A DNA stretch of 64,000 bases. Source: Thozetella sp. PMI_491. Lineage: Eukaryota > Ascomycota > Sordariomycetes > Chaetosphaeriales > Chaetosphaeriaceae. A program made the translations under genes and the position numbers. The stretch is taken from positions 247,556 through 311,555 of the forward strand of contig MU270044.1 in assembly GCA_021432635.1 (NCBI GenBank), written 5' to 3'. The notes beneath the pieces are model-generated. The model did no database searches, was not told the origin of the DNA, and saw nothing but the letters and a program-made list of their open reading frames with translations. Below are positions 21,934-33,526 of this stretch, piece by piece (within the stretch, counting starts at the first letter, position 1; each line of letters opens with the position of its first letter).

Positions 21934-23074
21934 CGCTATGCAGATAGATGAACCATGGATCTGGGCCCGAGGGGCGAGACGGCGGACGAATGACATGGGT
22001 AATTCCGCTCTCTATGGTAATAGCAAGAAAGGTCTCCTCGAATTCCTTTCGTTGGCTTGGGTGTTGGCGAGGCTGATATAGAAAAGTCGATTTCGAGCTA
22101 CAAAGCTGACGAGTTGCAAAATTGACTGCAGCTACCAGTGTCAGTACTGATGCCGCTATTATATTCGGTATCATCAACCCTATTTTCGCAATAAGACTTC
22201 TGGTTGTCTAACTATTCTCGTAGATGTCTACACCGGTGTATTCATATCAGTTCCCCGGCGGATTTGGAACGAACAGCAACGGCTCGAAGTTAGCATAGGC
22301 TTGTAAATGATGTTTGTGCGGGGCTCAGCGAGCCAGATGATCCCGAGTCAGTCAGGCAGTGGTAAATAGCATAGACCACACACACAATTCGGAAAAAAAC
22401 AACATACTTTCCCTCTCAATCAACGACGTCTGAGGCAAAGCAGAGAATACCCAAAAGCCCGCCACTGCAGATTTCCAACACGCAAAAGTGTTTTGATGGT
22501 AATAAAAAATTACACTCTTAGTACCCGCCGCCAGTCAAGTTGCCTTGCTAAATTATCCGTGGGCACCTGAATGACCCCAAACAATGCACGCCGATAAGAT
22601 TCTGGTGAGATACAAGTTGCGTCGTAGTCTTCTATTTAAGCCTACCTTAATTAGATCACGCTCTTATTGTGGCAAGATTGCAGTCACTCGACTTCTTAGC
22701 CAGACTGCCGACTAGATTGCAATGGATTTATATTGCCGCCATGCGTGTGGCAAGGCGGTGGAGCTCGGTCCTATGCTAGACCTAAGGCGTGCACCGCAGC
22801 GTGCGAGGAAAATTGTCCGTAACCGGGCAACATGCCCAAGGATCAGTTGAGGCTCTAAGGTAGTAGTTCATCTGTGCTACATCTGAGAACCATTATCAGG
22901 TTGGCAATCCCAAAAAAGAATTATTGAAGGCGCGAGATGCTGCCACTACCTAGTCACCAAATACTCTACCTTGTATCATGCTAGAGATGGATATTACTTG
23001 TGATGTACTTGTCACAAACTCAATAGTATACCACATAGCGAGAACGAGGTTGACATTGCATCTATCTCATAACG
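21934..23074. other. Gene-free stretch
   Basis: This is the shared 3' flank of the Ras-like and C2H2 genes. No supported frame, repeat or RNA gene is seen. Confidence 0.45.
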
Positions 23075-23843
23075 CTAGGCAATGACTTGGCGGAAACCCG
23101 GAATTGGGTCACCGATATTATCATGCTGAGTTCGGATATGCTCTTTCATGGCATATTTCTTGATCATTCCTTTACCACTGTCGAGAGAATGTTTGCAACC
23201 ATGATAGGGGCAAAATACCGCTTGGAGACTGGAGAGCGTCTCGGGGTGTTTCGCCTTCACATGATCCTTGCAGTCGTGTTTAAATTGGAATGACTTGCCG
23301 CACCCGGACACTGGGCAGGCATATGGCCGCGTATGTTTCTTCAAGTGCATGCTGAGAGATATTAGCAGCATGTAAGCGTTTTTGGTTGTAAGAACTCATA
23401 TACTTTAGATTGCGCCTCGCTTGGGGCCCTTCGAATGTTTCGGGGCAGCTTTCGCATTGCAAGACAGCCTGGGCTCCGGCAGCTCTTGAAGATTCCTGAA
23501 TGCCCTGGAGGCTAGCATTCGAATCATCGGCGCCGAGACTTTCTTGATGGGGTAGTGGTAAAGGAGTGTTGTAAATGGGATTGTTCTGGGTTGCCGTGGC
23601 CGAAGATTGGTCCTGCACTTCACCATCCTGCCCAGCAGGTTCAAAGGCCCAAGGATCAGGGCCCCAGACATACTCAGGAAGAGGACCTCCATTTCCAGAC
23701 GCGACCCAAGAAGGATCAACTGACGAATAGGGTGCGGTCTGTGTTGTGTTTGGATGTGTTGTGTTTGGATATGTTCTGTTTGGATAAGGTTGCTCCTTAC
23801 GTCCGGTGAAGTCCTGTTGTGTCGAACTAGTGATGAAAGCCTC
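23075..23843 (-). CDS. C2H2 zinc finger protein, N-terminus unresolved
   Basis: The last exon is 23351-23075. It joins through a 52-bp intron (23352-23403, GTATAT to CTCAG) to an exon open up to a TGA at 23844-23846. Three fingers are seen. C-E-S-C...H-L-K-K-H spans the intron. Then come C-P-V-S-G-C...H-V-K-A-K-H and C-P-Y-H-G-C...H-I-R-T-Q-H. The N-terminal region carries a short Y-P-N-x-T repeat, then Pro/Trp-rich and Gln-rich sequence, as in an activation or linker region. The long exon has no in-frame ATG, and none occurs between 23720 and 24065 on this strand. Translation must start in an upstream exon (an ATG near 24115 followed by a GTATGA donor is a weak candidate), or the start has been lost. 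Probably a DNA-binding regulator. Confidence 0.65.
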
Positions 23844-25298
23844 TCAGAGAAGTCCGGGGTAGGTTATTCCGCTGCTGGGAGTTATGGTCAAAGCGCAGCT
23901 GGGAAGTTCCACGGCCCCTAGAACAGAACAGGGAGAGAAAAGAAAACGGCTGGATGGGTGCAAAAGAGCGCCGGTTAGCAGCTACCAGAGCCGACCGTGA
24001 GGAAGGAAGAAGAGAAAAGAGAAACAGAAAACAAGAGGGATTGCCCTCTTCTTATAGACTCCAGTTCATACCCGCGAGACGAGGCTCGGAACAATTGCGA
24101 CCAAGGTGCATTTCATAAAACTAGGGATGATTGGCCCCGTGCCGTGCTATGCCATAAAATATGCAAGTGTCGTCACGGGGTAAGCGATGTGGCGTCTTGG
24201 CCAGCGTACTAGTGGTGCGTCTACGGTGCTATGCCATAAAATTTTGGCGCCCAGCCAATCATCCCATAAAGATCGTCAGCCAGGAAAGATAAGGTATATA
24301 CGCTGTCCACCTAAGCTGCTACGAGGTTGAACAGGTTATCTCATATTTCCTCGGAGGGGATATGTATATTAAGCTCCGAACAAAGTATGCACAGATGGGC
24401 TTGAAGAATTGCTCTTCCTGGACAATTTCAGCACCAGAAACTCGATCAATCTCTACACCATCATTTACTACCTGACTGGGTCGCCAGGTCAACTGCAGCA
24501 CTGCTAAGAGCAATCTCGACGCACTCATCGGCATATCCCTTGGTTGGAATGAAGTATCGCTTCCTCTTCGAAAGTTACAGTTGGCCTGGCGAACAAATTT
24601 GATGGCGGCTAGATGATTTGCTCTCAGAGCTTAGATCTTCGGTGTGAGTAGCTGCAGTTATGTTTGTTTTGCGCCTCCTATGGCAATTAATCATGAAGGC
24701 GATTATGTGGCATCAGCCTTGCTTTAGGTGCACAAGTATGCTACGATCTTTCCAATGGACAACGCTGACGTGAAAATATCTAAAGTTTTAAAGGTCTAGG
24801 TACGACGTTGATCATTCCTTTAAACCAATACTTCTATGAGTGGAGAAGTTCGTAATGTGGAGCGCAGATACCCCCTAGCCATTGATAAAATCCTCTTCGG
24901 AGTGACAAGACGGTAGAAGAGCAAGCGATACTTCATTCTTGCCAAGGGATAAGACGATGAGTTTCTCGAGACTGCTACAGGCGCCTTCGCCTAAATAAAC
25001 TCTCAAAGGCAGGATTAGTAAGTGGGCTTTACCAACTGTCAAGTTCTTGCAAGCTTGGTCCTTTTGCTCGAGATTATCAACAGCTTATCCAGGCTAGCTA
25101 GATTAAAAAGTTCAAGTGCGAAGAGCACAGTTTTTCAGCACTCAATACCTACATAATTCCACGTTACAGACTCGCTGTAATGCTGTCGTTGCTGACCGAG
25201 GAAACCCGAATGATGGCTTTGTGAATGGATCGTCTACGGCAAACAGATGTGTCTAGATGTAGCGCGACTTCCTGGGCTCATAGCGGAGTATAAATGTC
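23844..25298. other. Gene-free stretch, possible leader of the C2H2 gene
   Basis: The part nearest the C2H2 gene (to about 24070) is pyrimidine-rich on the minus strand and has TATAAGA near 24050. 24300-25298 shows fragments of protein-like words but no sustained frame. No family recognised. Confidence 0.35.
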
Positions 25299-27307
25299 TC
25301 AAGCTAGCTTTGCATCATAAAATTCGGCCAACCAACCTTGTATAGCATCCATTGACCTGTCTTGTGCGACCTTAACGCTGGGGTTCCCAAGGCCATACTC
25401 CATGGTGAAGTCAGTACAATGGTGCCCCCCCCTCGATCAAGAACACAGGAGCTTCGGGCTTCGAGGGAAGTGGTCCCCCCGGACGTATCGTTACCGACAC
25501 GCCAGCTTCCCGCCAAGGATCGAACTGGCTGGCTAGGCAAAGTGCATGTCAACACCTAATCCGCCAACCGGAAGTGTAAGAGGTTACTAACTCGTTGACC
25601 TACACCAAATGAGACGCGTTCATAAACCAGCCACCCGTCCTTTAGTTCAGTATGTCAACTGTTTTGTGCTTCGCTGAGCCGTATGTGTATTCGCCCTGTC
25701 GAGGGAACATGCGCTCGCATTGCGCCTGCCAATAGTCGGCCCCAACATGTCGGGACATAATGGTAGTCCGGCCTTCAGGCGCTTCTCTAGCACAAAATTT
25801 GAGCAGCTGTAGTCAATCGGATAATAAATTGTTTAATGGTCAACTTACGATGGATTCCACCAACCAAATGGAGTGTCGCAGATCTGCCAGAACCATGGTT
25901 GAAAAAAGACATCATCTGAAATCCAGTCTGTGTAGCGGGGACTGGTGATATTGTATGCTTCAAAGCAGCCCTGCGGTCCGGTTTCGTTATAGCCATAAAA
26001 GTTTACACAAACTATACCATAGTTAGCTGTATACGAGATTATATAGACTAGAGACAAGCTATTTTATGATGTGCAGACACTAACAGGTGGTAGCTGATTT
26101 GCCTTAAACTAAATATGGAAGTTGCGGAACGCCGTGCTTAATCCGACGCCCTCAGAGGGGAAATCTGTCACATTTGTGCGCTCAAGTGTGACTGGATCCT
26201 GAGTACCTTCTATAGTATCCTACATGTTCTAGACGGTAGTTGGCTGGTTGCTCTGCTATAAGTTAATGGCACTCTCTAACGCACTGTGGGTATAAGAGTT
26301 AGCTTCTCTATATTCCATATTCCCTGGCCGTTCGGATGGTAGCATACTTTCCAAAATTATCGTTATGATTAAGGGCCTCAAGTCTAAAAAGCGCCTTTAG
26401 GTCAAAAGTTTGCCTCTTGGAACCGGTGGACAGTATATTGTCTACGTAATCAATGATTAAGGCTAGATCTTTGCTGCAGTTTTGCGGTATACCCTTTTCA
26501 ATGGGGACAGCATACGCCCAATAGTCGTATATGGCTTCGACAGGAGCGCTGCTGGCGTGATACGCGGCAAATGTATCCGGTGTAAGAGATTTTATCCATG
26601 CCGTGATTGTACCAGCAAATGAGCAGCCGACGAGGACCCAAGGCTGTCTATAGGGTGGGTGGATTACCACGTCAGGTGCGTTACTGGGGCTTTTCGTGTC
26701 GAAGGGAAGCTGAACGGTTAGAGCAAAGTGCACCATGTCTTGGATTGCATTATCGAGATTGTGGTATTGCAGAGCCTTGGTGTCCTGTATCTCAAAAGGC
26801 GTTGAATCTCCGTAGTAGCGATCTACGCAATATCGATCAGTCGATTCCCTGGCCGGCGTGGCCTAGTATTTGCCTACGTTCGATAACAATAACTGCGGCG
26901 CCTAGCCTCTCGGCTAAGGCGCCAGAAAACTCGCTATTCGTCAAGTAGGCCGGCCAGTACCTATCCGCACGTATCTCACCACGTTAACGAGAACAACCTA
27001 GATTGTGTCAGTTGTCTTGTGTTTGGTCTCTTGGTTTAAGCTTTCTACGGCATCCAGGAGACCCAGGACCCGCCCAAAATCTAGAACTCCACCAATATCT
27101 TTGTGAGAAAGTCCCTAATTGAGGATCTGCATGGTCAAGTTGCTGAGAGAAGATTTCAAGACCTGATGTCGGATCATCATCAAATCGCTTATCAATTTCG
27201 ACCACAGCTGGTTTACAAGTGGACGGCAAGGGATGATAGGCATGAGCGGGCTGTACAAATAAAGCTCCACTGAGCCATGCACTACCGGCAAGCCAGTATA
27301 ATACCAT
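25299..27307 (-). pseudogene. Decayed S28 serine carboxypeptidase (prolyl carboxypeptidase-like)
   Basis: Reading leftward from the ATG at 27307: a signal peptide, then Q-Q-L-D-H-A-D-P and F-S-Q-R-Y-W, typical of the S28 N-terminus. A frameshift near 26980 separates V-V-L-V-N from G-E-I-R-A-D. An intron follows (GTAGGC, CTGAT, GCGTAG, at about 26825-26871), restoring E-H-R-Y-Y-G-D-S. The nucleophile region is G-C-S-F-A-G, then S-S-A-P-V and D-Y-W-A-Y. Stops follow at and after about 26308. Further on come N-F-Y-G-Y, W-F-W-Q-I-C-D, an intron with a GTAAGT donor, D-Y-W-Q-A-Q-C, another stop, F-D-P-W-R-E-A with the catalytic Asp, and H-H-C-T-D with the catalytic His reached only across a frameshift in a run of eight C (about 25425-25432). 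All three catalytic blocks are recognisable, but at least two frameshifts and several stops break the gene. Confidence 0.75.
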
Positions 27308-27812
27308 GGCCACTACCTATAGCCGATGGTGAGACTGAAATTTCCGTTGAAGGCAGTCGCACGTAGCGTGGAAAGGTAAAATAATGAGGACATCATTGAA
27401 GCGAACGAGCAGAATTTACCTCAAATATCTAGATTAGGCAGATCGGCGCAGGGCTCCTAATCCTACGGAGGGTGTGTATAACTAAAACATATGGGACAGA
27501 CAGCGCGGCGCTGTCTTAACCAGATTGCGGTATTTTTGCTATTGGATGGAATACGGACAACCGAAACCAAAGGAAATCAAAAGAATCCGGAAGAGGGGAA
27601 AGGCACATTGAGCGACCAGGGCATAAGTATATACTATAAACAGTTGAAGTCAAGATTCAACACTTTATACCTCCAGCTTTCAATTGAGTGTCAGAGTGGG
27701 TCCAGATAGCCCGGTTTGATTGGATAAAAATGGGGATCATGGTGGGTCTCTGTGGGTCTCTCCTGGGCGAAGGGAGGAATCAGGAATCGTAACCCCCAAC
27801 ATCGACACGGAT
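27308..27812. other. Gene-free stretch left of the EF-1 beta fragment
   Basis: Upstream DNA of the S28 pseudogene. A short direct repeat GTGGGTCTCT occurs twice at about 27742-27761. The region ends at the rearrangement junction near 27813. Confidence 0.4.
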
Positions 27813-27933
27813 ATTACAGATCACCATAGTCGTGGAGGACGATAAAGTCTCTCCTGACGAGCTTCTGGAGGAGATCCAGGAGTTCGACGACTACGTTCAG
27901 TCCTCTGATGTTATCGCCATGCAGAAGGTCTAG
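27813..27933 (+). pseudogene. Detached C-terminal coding part of eEF1B-alpha (EF-1 beta)
   Basis: From TTA-CAG at 27814-27819 the frame reads [13 protein letters not shown] and ends [10 protein letters not shown] then TAG. This is the conserved end of the EF-1 beta GEF domain, whose final M-Q-K-L/V lysine enters the Mg site of EF-1A. There is no EF-1 beta sequence to its left. The rest of the gene is on the other strand at 36004-35115 and lacks exactly this part. An ATG at 27730 could be spliced to it in frame (GTGGGT to TTACAG), but that is probably chance. Alone it encodes 38 residues and cannot function. Confidence 0.85.
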
Positions 27934-28195
27934 CCGATCAAACAATTATAGTACAACTTTGAGTCTGTTCCTATAAATAGAGCCGCAGCAGTCGGCCTGT
28001 GCGATAGAGACAGTCACATTTATCGAGGCGCAACTTGCACTGCAATGCTGGTGTTGATCGACGTGTATGTATGTTATGCTCGCCTTCGGCGAGGCTGACT
28101 TTGTTCCATTATTGCATATTGCATAGCCGCAGCCAATGGCATGCTGCCCGACCACCCCCGGTCAAGCCGCTTCACCATGCAAGCTCTGTCCCGTC

Positions 28196-30133
28196 TCACA
28201 TATCGTCTGTAAAGCAGCTACTACCTGTCCCTTCATGATTACCTACTTTGTGGTAAGTCCTGGTGACTATCCGTCGGCCTTCGGACTTTCCACGCGCGTG
28301 CAATTGGTGAGACACCGCTTCCTCGTATCGCTCCAGTTCCCTGCACTTCTCCTCGTATCTGACCACCGCCTGGTCACGTTCGTGATCTGCAGAGCTACGG
28401 GCAGAAATAGCCTTCTCCTTCTGCTCACGGGCCTCGCGAAGCATCGTGCGGAGCGTAGAAACTTCGTACTCTAGCTCCCCGTGCCCTCCCTCGTACTCGG
28501 TGACAGATTCGCAGACTTCCTCGTACCTTGCTTCGCACTCACGCAGCTTCTCACAAGCGCCGTCGTGTTTCTCAGAGATTGTGATGATCTCGGTGTTCAG
28601 AGTGACGATGCTGGCCTGAAGCCGCTCGACTTCCAAGTTCAAGTCGGCACACTTTCTGCGCGACTCTTCTCTCTCGCCTTCGATTCGCTTAGTGCGCTCC
28701 GTGAGATTATGCACCGTATTGGTTTTTTCTTTCAGCGTCGACTCGACACGGCATAGAGACTCTTGCAGGAAAATGACCTTGTGGTGATGCTCCTCGCACG
28801 TCTTGCACACTTGGTGGTAATCCTCATCGAGGCGCTCCTTTTCAATAACCAAGAGACGAATCTCTTCGCGGGTCTTGGTCAGGGCCTCGTGCAGCTCGGT
28901 CTTCTCGATTTCAATGAGTCTGATCTCCTCTCGAGTAGACGCCATCTCGCGCTCGCAGTGCTCCCACTTCATCTTCCACTTGCCGCAGCGATCCTCGGCA
29001 CCTTCCCACCTGCCTTGCTTCTCATCGAGCTTGCGCTTCAGCTCCTCAACTCTCTGAACCAGCTCTTCTCTCTCGGATTCTATTGTCGACATGGATTCCT
29101 TTAGTTTCTGCGTCTCACGCACTTTCTTTTCGTATCTTTCCGTCATTTCCTCCGCCTTCCGTGAAACTTCGTCAAACTTGTGATTGCACTTGCGGACGTT
29201 CTCCTCGAACTCGCCTTTCTCGTGCAACCACTCGTGCTTCCCTTTCCTAAACACTGATAGAGACTGTTTCAAGGATGCGAGCTCCTTCTGTGTGATCTCG
29301 TGCTTGACGGTGAGGTCGGTGTAGCTTCTATGCAACTCGGCGTGTTTTTGGTTTAGGCCTCGAAGGTCACCGTAGTGTTTCTCAGCATCTTTTCGAGCAT
29401 AGTTGCACTCCTCTTCGCTAGCGACGAGCCTCAATTGGGTGTCCGCTAGGGTCCTCTTCACCTCCTCATGCTCTTCATAAATACGCGTGACAGTCTCCTT
29501 GTATTCGTGAAACTCGCGGCGGGCATCGTCTAGTTCGTTGTCTCGCTCGGTGAGCTTTTTCTTGTACTCCGAGACGCTGGCAATTGCGGCAGTTATCTCA
29601 AGGCGAAGCTTGCTAGTTTCCTTCTTCCGTTCTTCGTGTTCATGATGGTGGTGATGTTGCTCTCTCTCCTTCCGTGAGATGGTTTCGGTGTATTCTTCAA
29701 GCTGATCGTACATCCTCTCCATGTCGACGATGCAAGACTCGCGCTCGGAGATGAGTTTAGTCCATACCTCCTTCAAAGAGGCGCTCCGTCGAGAAATGTT
29801 GGTCATGAGCTCCATGAGGGCAAAGAACTCGCCCTCGGCCTGTGCTGTAAGTTCCTTAGATGCCCAGGTATGACGTGACCGTACGATGCTGCCGCTGAAT
29901 CGTCGACTTCTACGTCGTCGGGACGTAGTACAGGAGCTTGGCATTGAGCCGGTTGGGCTACCAGGACGAGAATAGTGTCTCTTTGGTAGGTGGAAATGCT
30001 CCTGAGAGTAACATTCGTTAAGATCCCCTGGATTTAGTGAATGGATAGATTGATGATACATATTGAACCCATCTCCACTGTGTCCGATTCCGGCCACACT
30101 GGCATCGGTGCTGGGCATGGTGCAGGTCTCCAT
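28196..30133 (-). CDS. Long coiled-coil protein
   Basis: One open frame of 645 residues from the ATG at 30133 (context GCCATGGAG). The frame stays open to 30310, but TATA-like sequence lies in that extension. The first 100 residues are Ser/Pro/Arg-rich with an R-R-R-R-S-R-R patch. From about residue 110 to the end there are near-continuous heptads rich in Glu, Lys, Arg and Leu, including a His-rich stretch (H-H-H-H-H-E-H-E-E). No motor, kinase or membrane domain is seen. Such proteins act as scaffolds or filament-forming factors. The family is not recognised. A GTAGGT-TTACAG pair near the 3' end might remove the last residues and give another tail. It lies within the inferred inverted segment. 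Confidence 0.75.
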   Translation of the reverse strand: METCTMPSTDASVAGIGHSGDGFNMYHQSIHSLNPGDLNECYSQEHFHLPKRHYSRPGSPTGSMPSSCTTSRRRRSRRFSGSIVRSRHTWASKELTAQAEGEFFALMELMTNISRRSASLKEVWTKLISERESCIVDMERMYDQLEEYTETISRKEREQHHHHHEHEERKKETSKLRLEITAAIASVSEYKKKLTERDNELDDARREFHEYKETVTRIYEEHEEVKRTLADTQLRLVASEEECNYARKDAEKHYGDLRGLNQKHAELHRSYTDLTVKHEITQKELASLKQSLSVFRKGKHEWLHEKGEFEENVRKCNHKFDEVSRKAEEMTERYEKKVRETQKLKESMSTIESEREELVQRVEELKRKLDEKQGRWEGAEDRCGKWKMKWEHCEREMASTREEIRLIEIEKTELHEALTKTREEIRLLVIEKERLDEDYHQVCKTCEEHHHKVIFLQESLCRVESTLKEKTNTVHNLTERTKRIEGEREESRRKCADLNLEVERLQASIVTLNTEIITISEKHDGACEKLRECEARYEEVCESVTEYEGGHGELEYEVSTLRTMLREAREQKEKAISARSSADHERDQAVVRYEEKCRELERYEEAVSHQLHARGKSEGRRIVTRTYHKVGNHEGTGSSCFTDDM

Positions 30134-31630
30134 GGCGATGTGTTTTCGAATCGCAGAGATAGGGATAGACTTCGTGGTTAAGAGAAATCTTATATCAAGA
30201 ATGTTAAACTGATAAGTGTAGAGTGGGAAAGGGTATTGTGTGTATTTGGGAATCTCTATATACATAGCCCTTGGTCTAGGACCATGCATCTTCCCAGCTC
30301 TTGATGACACTAATTTCTATGCTTCAGACGGCCTGCAAAGATGTCTCAACTCTAGCGCCGTGCATGCCAATACCTTCCCCATAGAGCCTTTTCGTTTGTT
30401 TAGCTTGCTCTTAGAGTAATCTTATCCTTCTGGACAAGGCGCACCTGTTATCTAATTCGACGCCCCGAATACACTTCACGTCATTGTAAATTTACTTTTC
30501 GCACGTTTAGCTAGATTCCTGCACTAGCCCTTCTGCTTTCGAGTTGAGCTCCACAGCTATAGATCGCCTCTCATTTTATGGCTTTGTCCTTCTGGGCTAG
30601 CGTTCTATAGTCATCATTACCTTCTCCGAGAGGGAATGCTCTTGTGTCTTTGCCGCTCCACAAGCATGCAAAACTTCGTTGAAGGTAGCTTACTATTATC
30701 TCTTTGCTTCGGGTGTTGACATTTCGAACTGAGAGGGATGAATCGCACAGAAAGGCTGGGGCTCTGTGGAAAGATGCAAGCAATCGGAGCTAATCTAATG
30801 CGATAGTTAGTCGAGATAGCGAACATAACCCTTGCCCAGTAATAGTTCGTGCATTTCGCAGCTTCGTCTTCGACTTCTGGCTCGCCATTTTTAATGCCTG
30901 CACCCCCTCCCCCCCTTGAATGCCATATCCGCCAGAATCTCCTCGCCACCCCCTCCGACGACCATGACCTGCTGGGCTTCTCGATTGACGCGCTCCAGGA
31001 CTCGCCCGTCGACCATTTGGAGATTAGCCCCCCACTCGCCCAATGACAGATCTGAGGGAGATGTAGAGAGATCCTAACTGCGTGTCTGCTCTACTATGTA
31101 CACCAACAGCTCCAATAAAGCTTGAGTCGATTCGATCTGCCTACCCATATCACTGAATTTAGACCGAATTACTTAGTTTTTAACTAGCGTCTTGCCGAAG
31201 GTCATTCGCGTCGTAGCGTGTGAGTAGGCGTCCACGGCGCAACCCCGTGCGAGTCAGAAAGAAGTTGTTGTTAGCCAAACACGCTCGTGCCCCGAAGTCT
31301 TAGCCGAATTAGTCACATAATCATGGACTAGAGGCGCCTTCTACACGTACTCGACATGACGACCCGTAAGGCATCATTTCCCTGCCAATGGGATTCCAGA
31401 CTAGGATCTCGACATCGTCGAATACGATTTAAGTCGAGCCTAAACTAAAACCCCATTAGTTAGCATAAGAGTAGCCAACTAGAAACTACTTTTCATCTGT
31501 CCAGAAGTCGCAGCCTAGAAATTAAGTAGAATGGGAACCAAGAGTGGACAACTTATCGCTCGCACTACTGGAGCTGCAATGGTCTATCATTTAATTATAT
31601 ATGCTAATAAATGCTTCATCCTTATATTCT
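30134..31630. other. Gene-free stretch with one short GC-rich frame
   Basis: A plus-strand frame at 30894-31046 (50 residues, starting M-P-A-P-P-P-P-L-E-C) has coding-like composition and may be the remaining first exon of a lost gene. 31050-31630 shows nothing recognisable. Confidence 0.35.
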
Positions 31631-32778
31631 TCAACTGGTGATGTCCAATATCATCTTTCCGACGTTCTTCCCCGCGTACACATCCAGCAGGACTGCTGGC
31701 GCATCCTCTAGCTTCCCCTTGATGACGGTATCTGTACGCTTCAGTTTACCTTCATCAAGGAGACGTGCCATGTCCTTCCATAATGCCTGTGCCCCGTCGA
31801 GATAGTTAAAAACATTGACGCCTTGCATGGTGCTGCCGGTCAAAGCAAGCTGAAAGTAGTTCTATCGCATTTGACATTTGTTAGAAATATTAGACCCGGT
31901 AAATGTCTCGGGATTGGCATCAGTAGAAGGTCCTACCGTGATTCCGTATCTCTCTGTGGCATTATAGTTCCCAATATCGCCACAGATGGCGATACGCCCG
32001 TTGCTGTTTAGCTTCGCGAGTGCCATTTCAAGCATCTTGCCACCCACTGCGACATCTCGTTAGCTTGATCAACCGAGGCTATTTAAAAAAGGAGGTTGAA
32101 TATACCGTTGTCGAAGTAAACATCAAGCCCGTCCCCGACTGCTGCGCCGAACTCCTGTTCAAAATTGGGGCTCTTGTAGTTGAGTGCCACGTCGAGTCCC
32201 AGCTCCTTCAGCCATTGGCACTTTGCATCACTTCCAGTGATTCCAATCACTCTGGCGCCATTAATTTTGGCGGTTTGTGCCGCGATACTGCCCGTGGCTC
32301 CAGCAGCTGTGCTGACCACGACAGTCTCCCCCGCTTTCGGGCGACCAACTCGAAGCATGCCCTCGTAGCCGGTCAGACCAGTCAGGCCTAGGACACCCAT
32401 TGCATCACTCAGCTTGCCGAATTTGGGCGCTTCGACCTTGCGGAATGTGTCCGTGGTGATAACAGCAAACGAGCACCACCCGGCCCATGCAGTACCAATG
32501 TCTCCCGCCACAACATCAGCTGCGCGGGAAGCAACGACACGGACAAGACCGTAGCCCCCCATGACGTCGCCAAGTTTCAGGTTCATGTAGCCACCTCCAT
32601 CTAGCCAGAAGCGCATGGCCGGATCCAAGGACAAGTACAACACTTCGACTAGGATCTGTCCATCTTTGACATCAGCAGCTGTAGGCGCCGGAACCACGCG
32701 TGTTTCGAAGACCTGGTCAGGCACAATGTCCCCGTGAGGTCTGGCCTTGATGATAATTTGCTTGTTTTGAGTAGCCAT
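31631..32778 (-). CDS. Medium-chain NAD(P)-dependent reductase (prostaglandin-reductase/CurA-like)
   Basis: Exons are 32778-32106, 32046-31937 and 31861-31631, 337 residues. The introns (59 and 75 bp) have good sites and restore frame (Y-F-D-N-V-G-G-K and Y-G-I-T-N-Y-F). It is a zinc-free MDR enzyme. The N-terminal GroES-like part includes L-S-L-D-P-A-M-R and G-G-Y-G. The cofactor fold carries A-A-G-A-T-G-S-I-A, then I-T-G-S-D-A-K. D-V-Y-F-D-N-V-G-G follows, a signature of the leukotriene B4 dehydrogenase/alkenal reductase group. These enzymes reduce the double bond of alpha,beta-unsaturated carbonyls with NADPH. There is no catalytic Zn ligand set. A Zn2Cys6 regulator lies about 750 bases upstream and is read in the same direction, so it may control this gene. 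Confidence 0.87.
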
Positions 32779-33526
32779 TCTGAGAAGTAGTGTATGATAA
32801 TAGAGATGTCTGATGGTGCCGAGTGATAATATGAGTTGCAGACTGGAACGGGAGCGCCTTTTTATAAGATCGTCTTGTCGGCGGTGGTTTATATGGACAG
32901 CATTTCAATTATTAAGCTGCGTAACGCACCATGTCCCATTCCCATATCCAGAGAGTTGTTGCAATACTCTAGCGACGCACGTCTTTCAAGAAACCACTCA
33001 TCCGTTGAGGTAATACACATTATTCGCAAGCTGCGCCAGTACTTCCGGGGTGGTGTGTTGCGGTGGGGCCTTCCGCTGTTGAGAGCAGGGGTTTCCGCTC
33101 CGCGAAATGCACTGTGCCTAGTTAGCCTAGCTCGCTAGGATGATGACATTCTAGCCGCACGGAGACCGCCTTCATTCCATTGGGTTAAAATACGGATATC
33201 ACTGCTCCCGTCATTGCTGATATCCCGCGAAGCAGTTTGAAAGCTACTCGTGGCTTCGAGAAAAAAAACGAAAGAGGTAGGAAAGTCTTCCGGCTGAAAA
33301 TTTCCAATGTTCATTGTTATTTTATCCACCCTCCCTAGCATAGAAAGGGGGGAGGGAGGGAAAGTACGTTATTTTACGAAAATGTAGTTTCAATAGTAAG
33401 TTAACCCACCATCCAACGGCCTTGCATTAGACCTAATGCATCCCTTTAATCTTCCCAGTTAGAGCCCACTCGAGTCAGTCTTTTGTTAAACCAGTCAGCA
33501 GTGAGAAAGTATTCCCTTGTAATCAT
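32779..33526. other. Gene-free stretch
   Basis: Promoter region of the MDR gene and 3' flank of the Zn2Cys6 gene. A G/A-rich tract (GGGGGGAGGGAGGG) lies at about 33347-33361. No gene seen. Confidence 0.45.

Noticed and set aside
27730-27933. Small independent two-exon gene (ATG at 27730 spliced at TTACAG)
   Set aside because: The second exon is plainly the end of EF-1 beta and the TTACAG is coding in that family, so the splice is most likely chance.
28481-29104. Two plus-strand Leu-rich frames
   Set aside because: They are antisense to the coiled-coil gene, and Glu/Lys codons read backwards give Leu/Phe/Ser.
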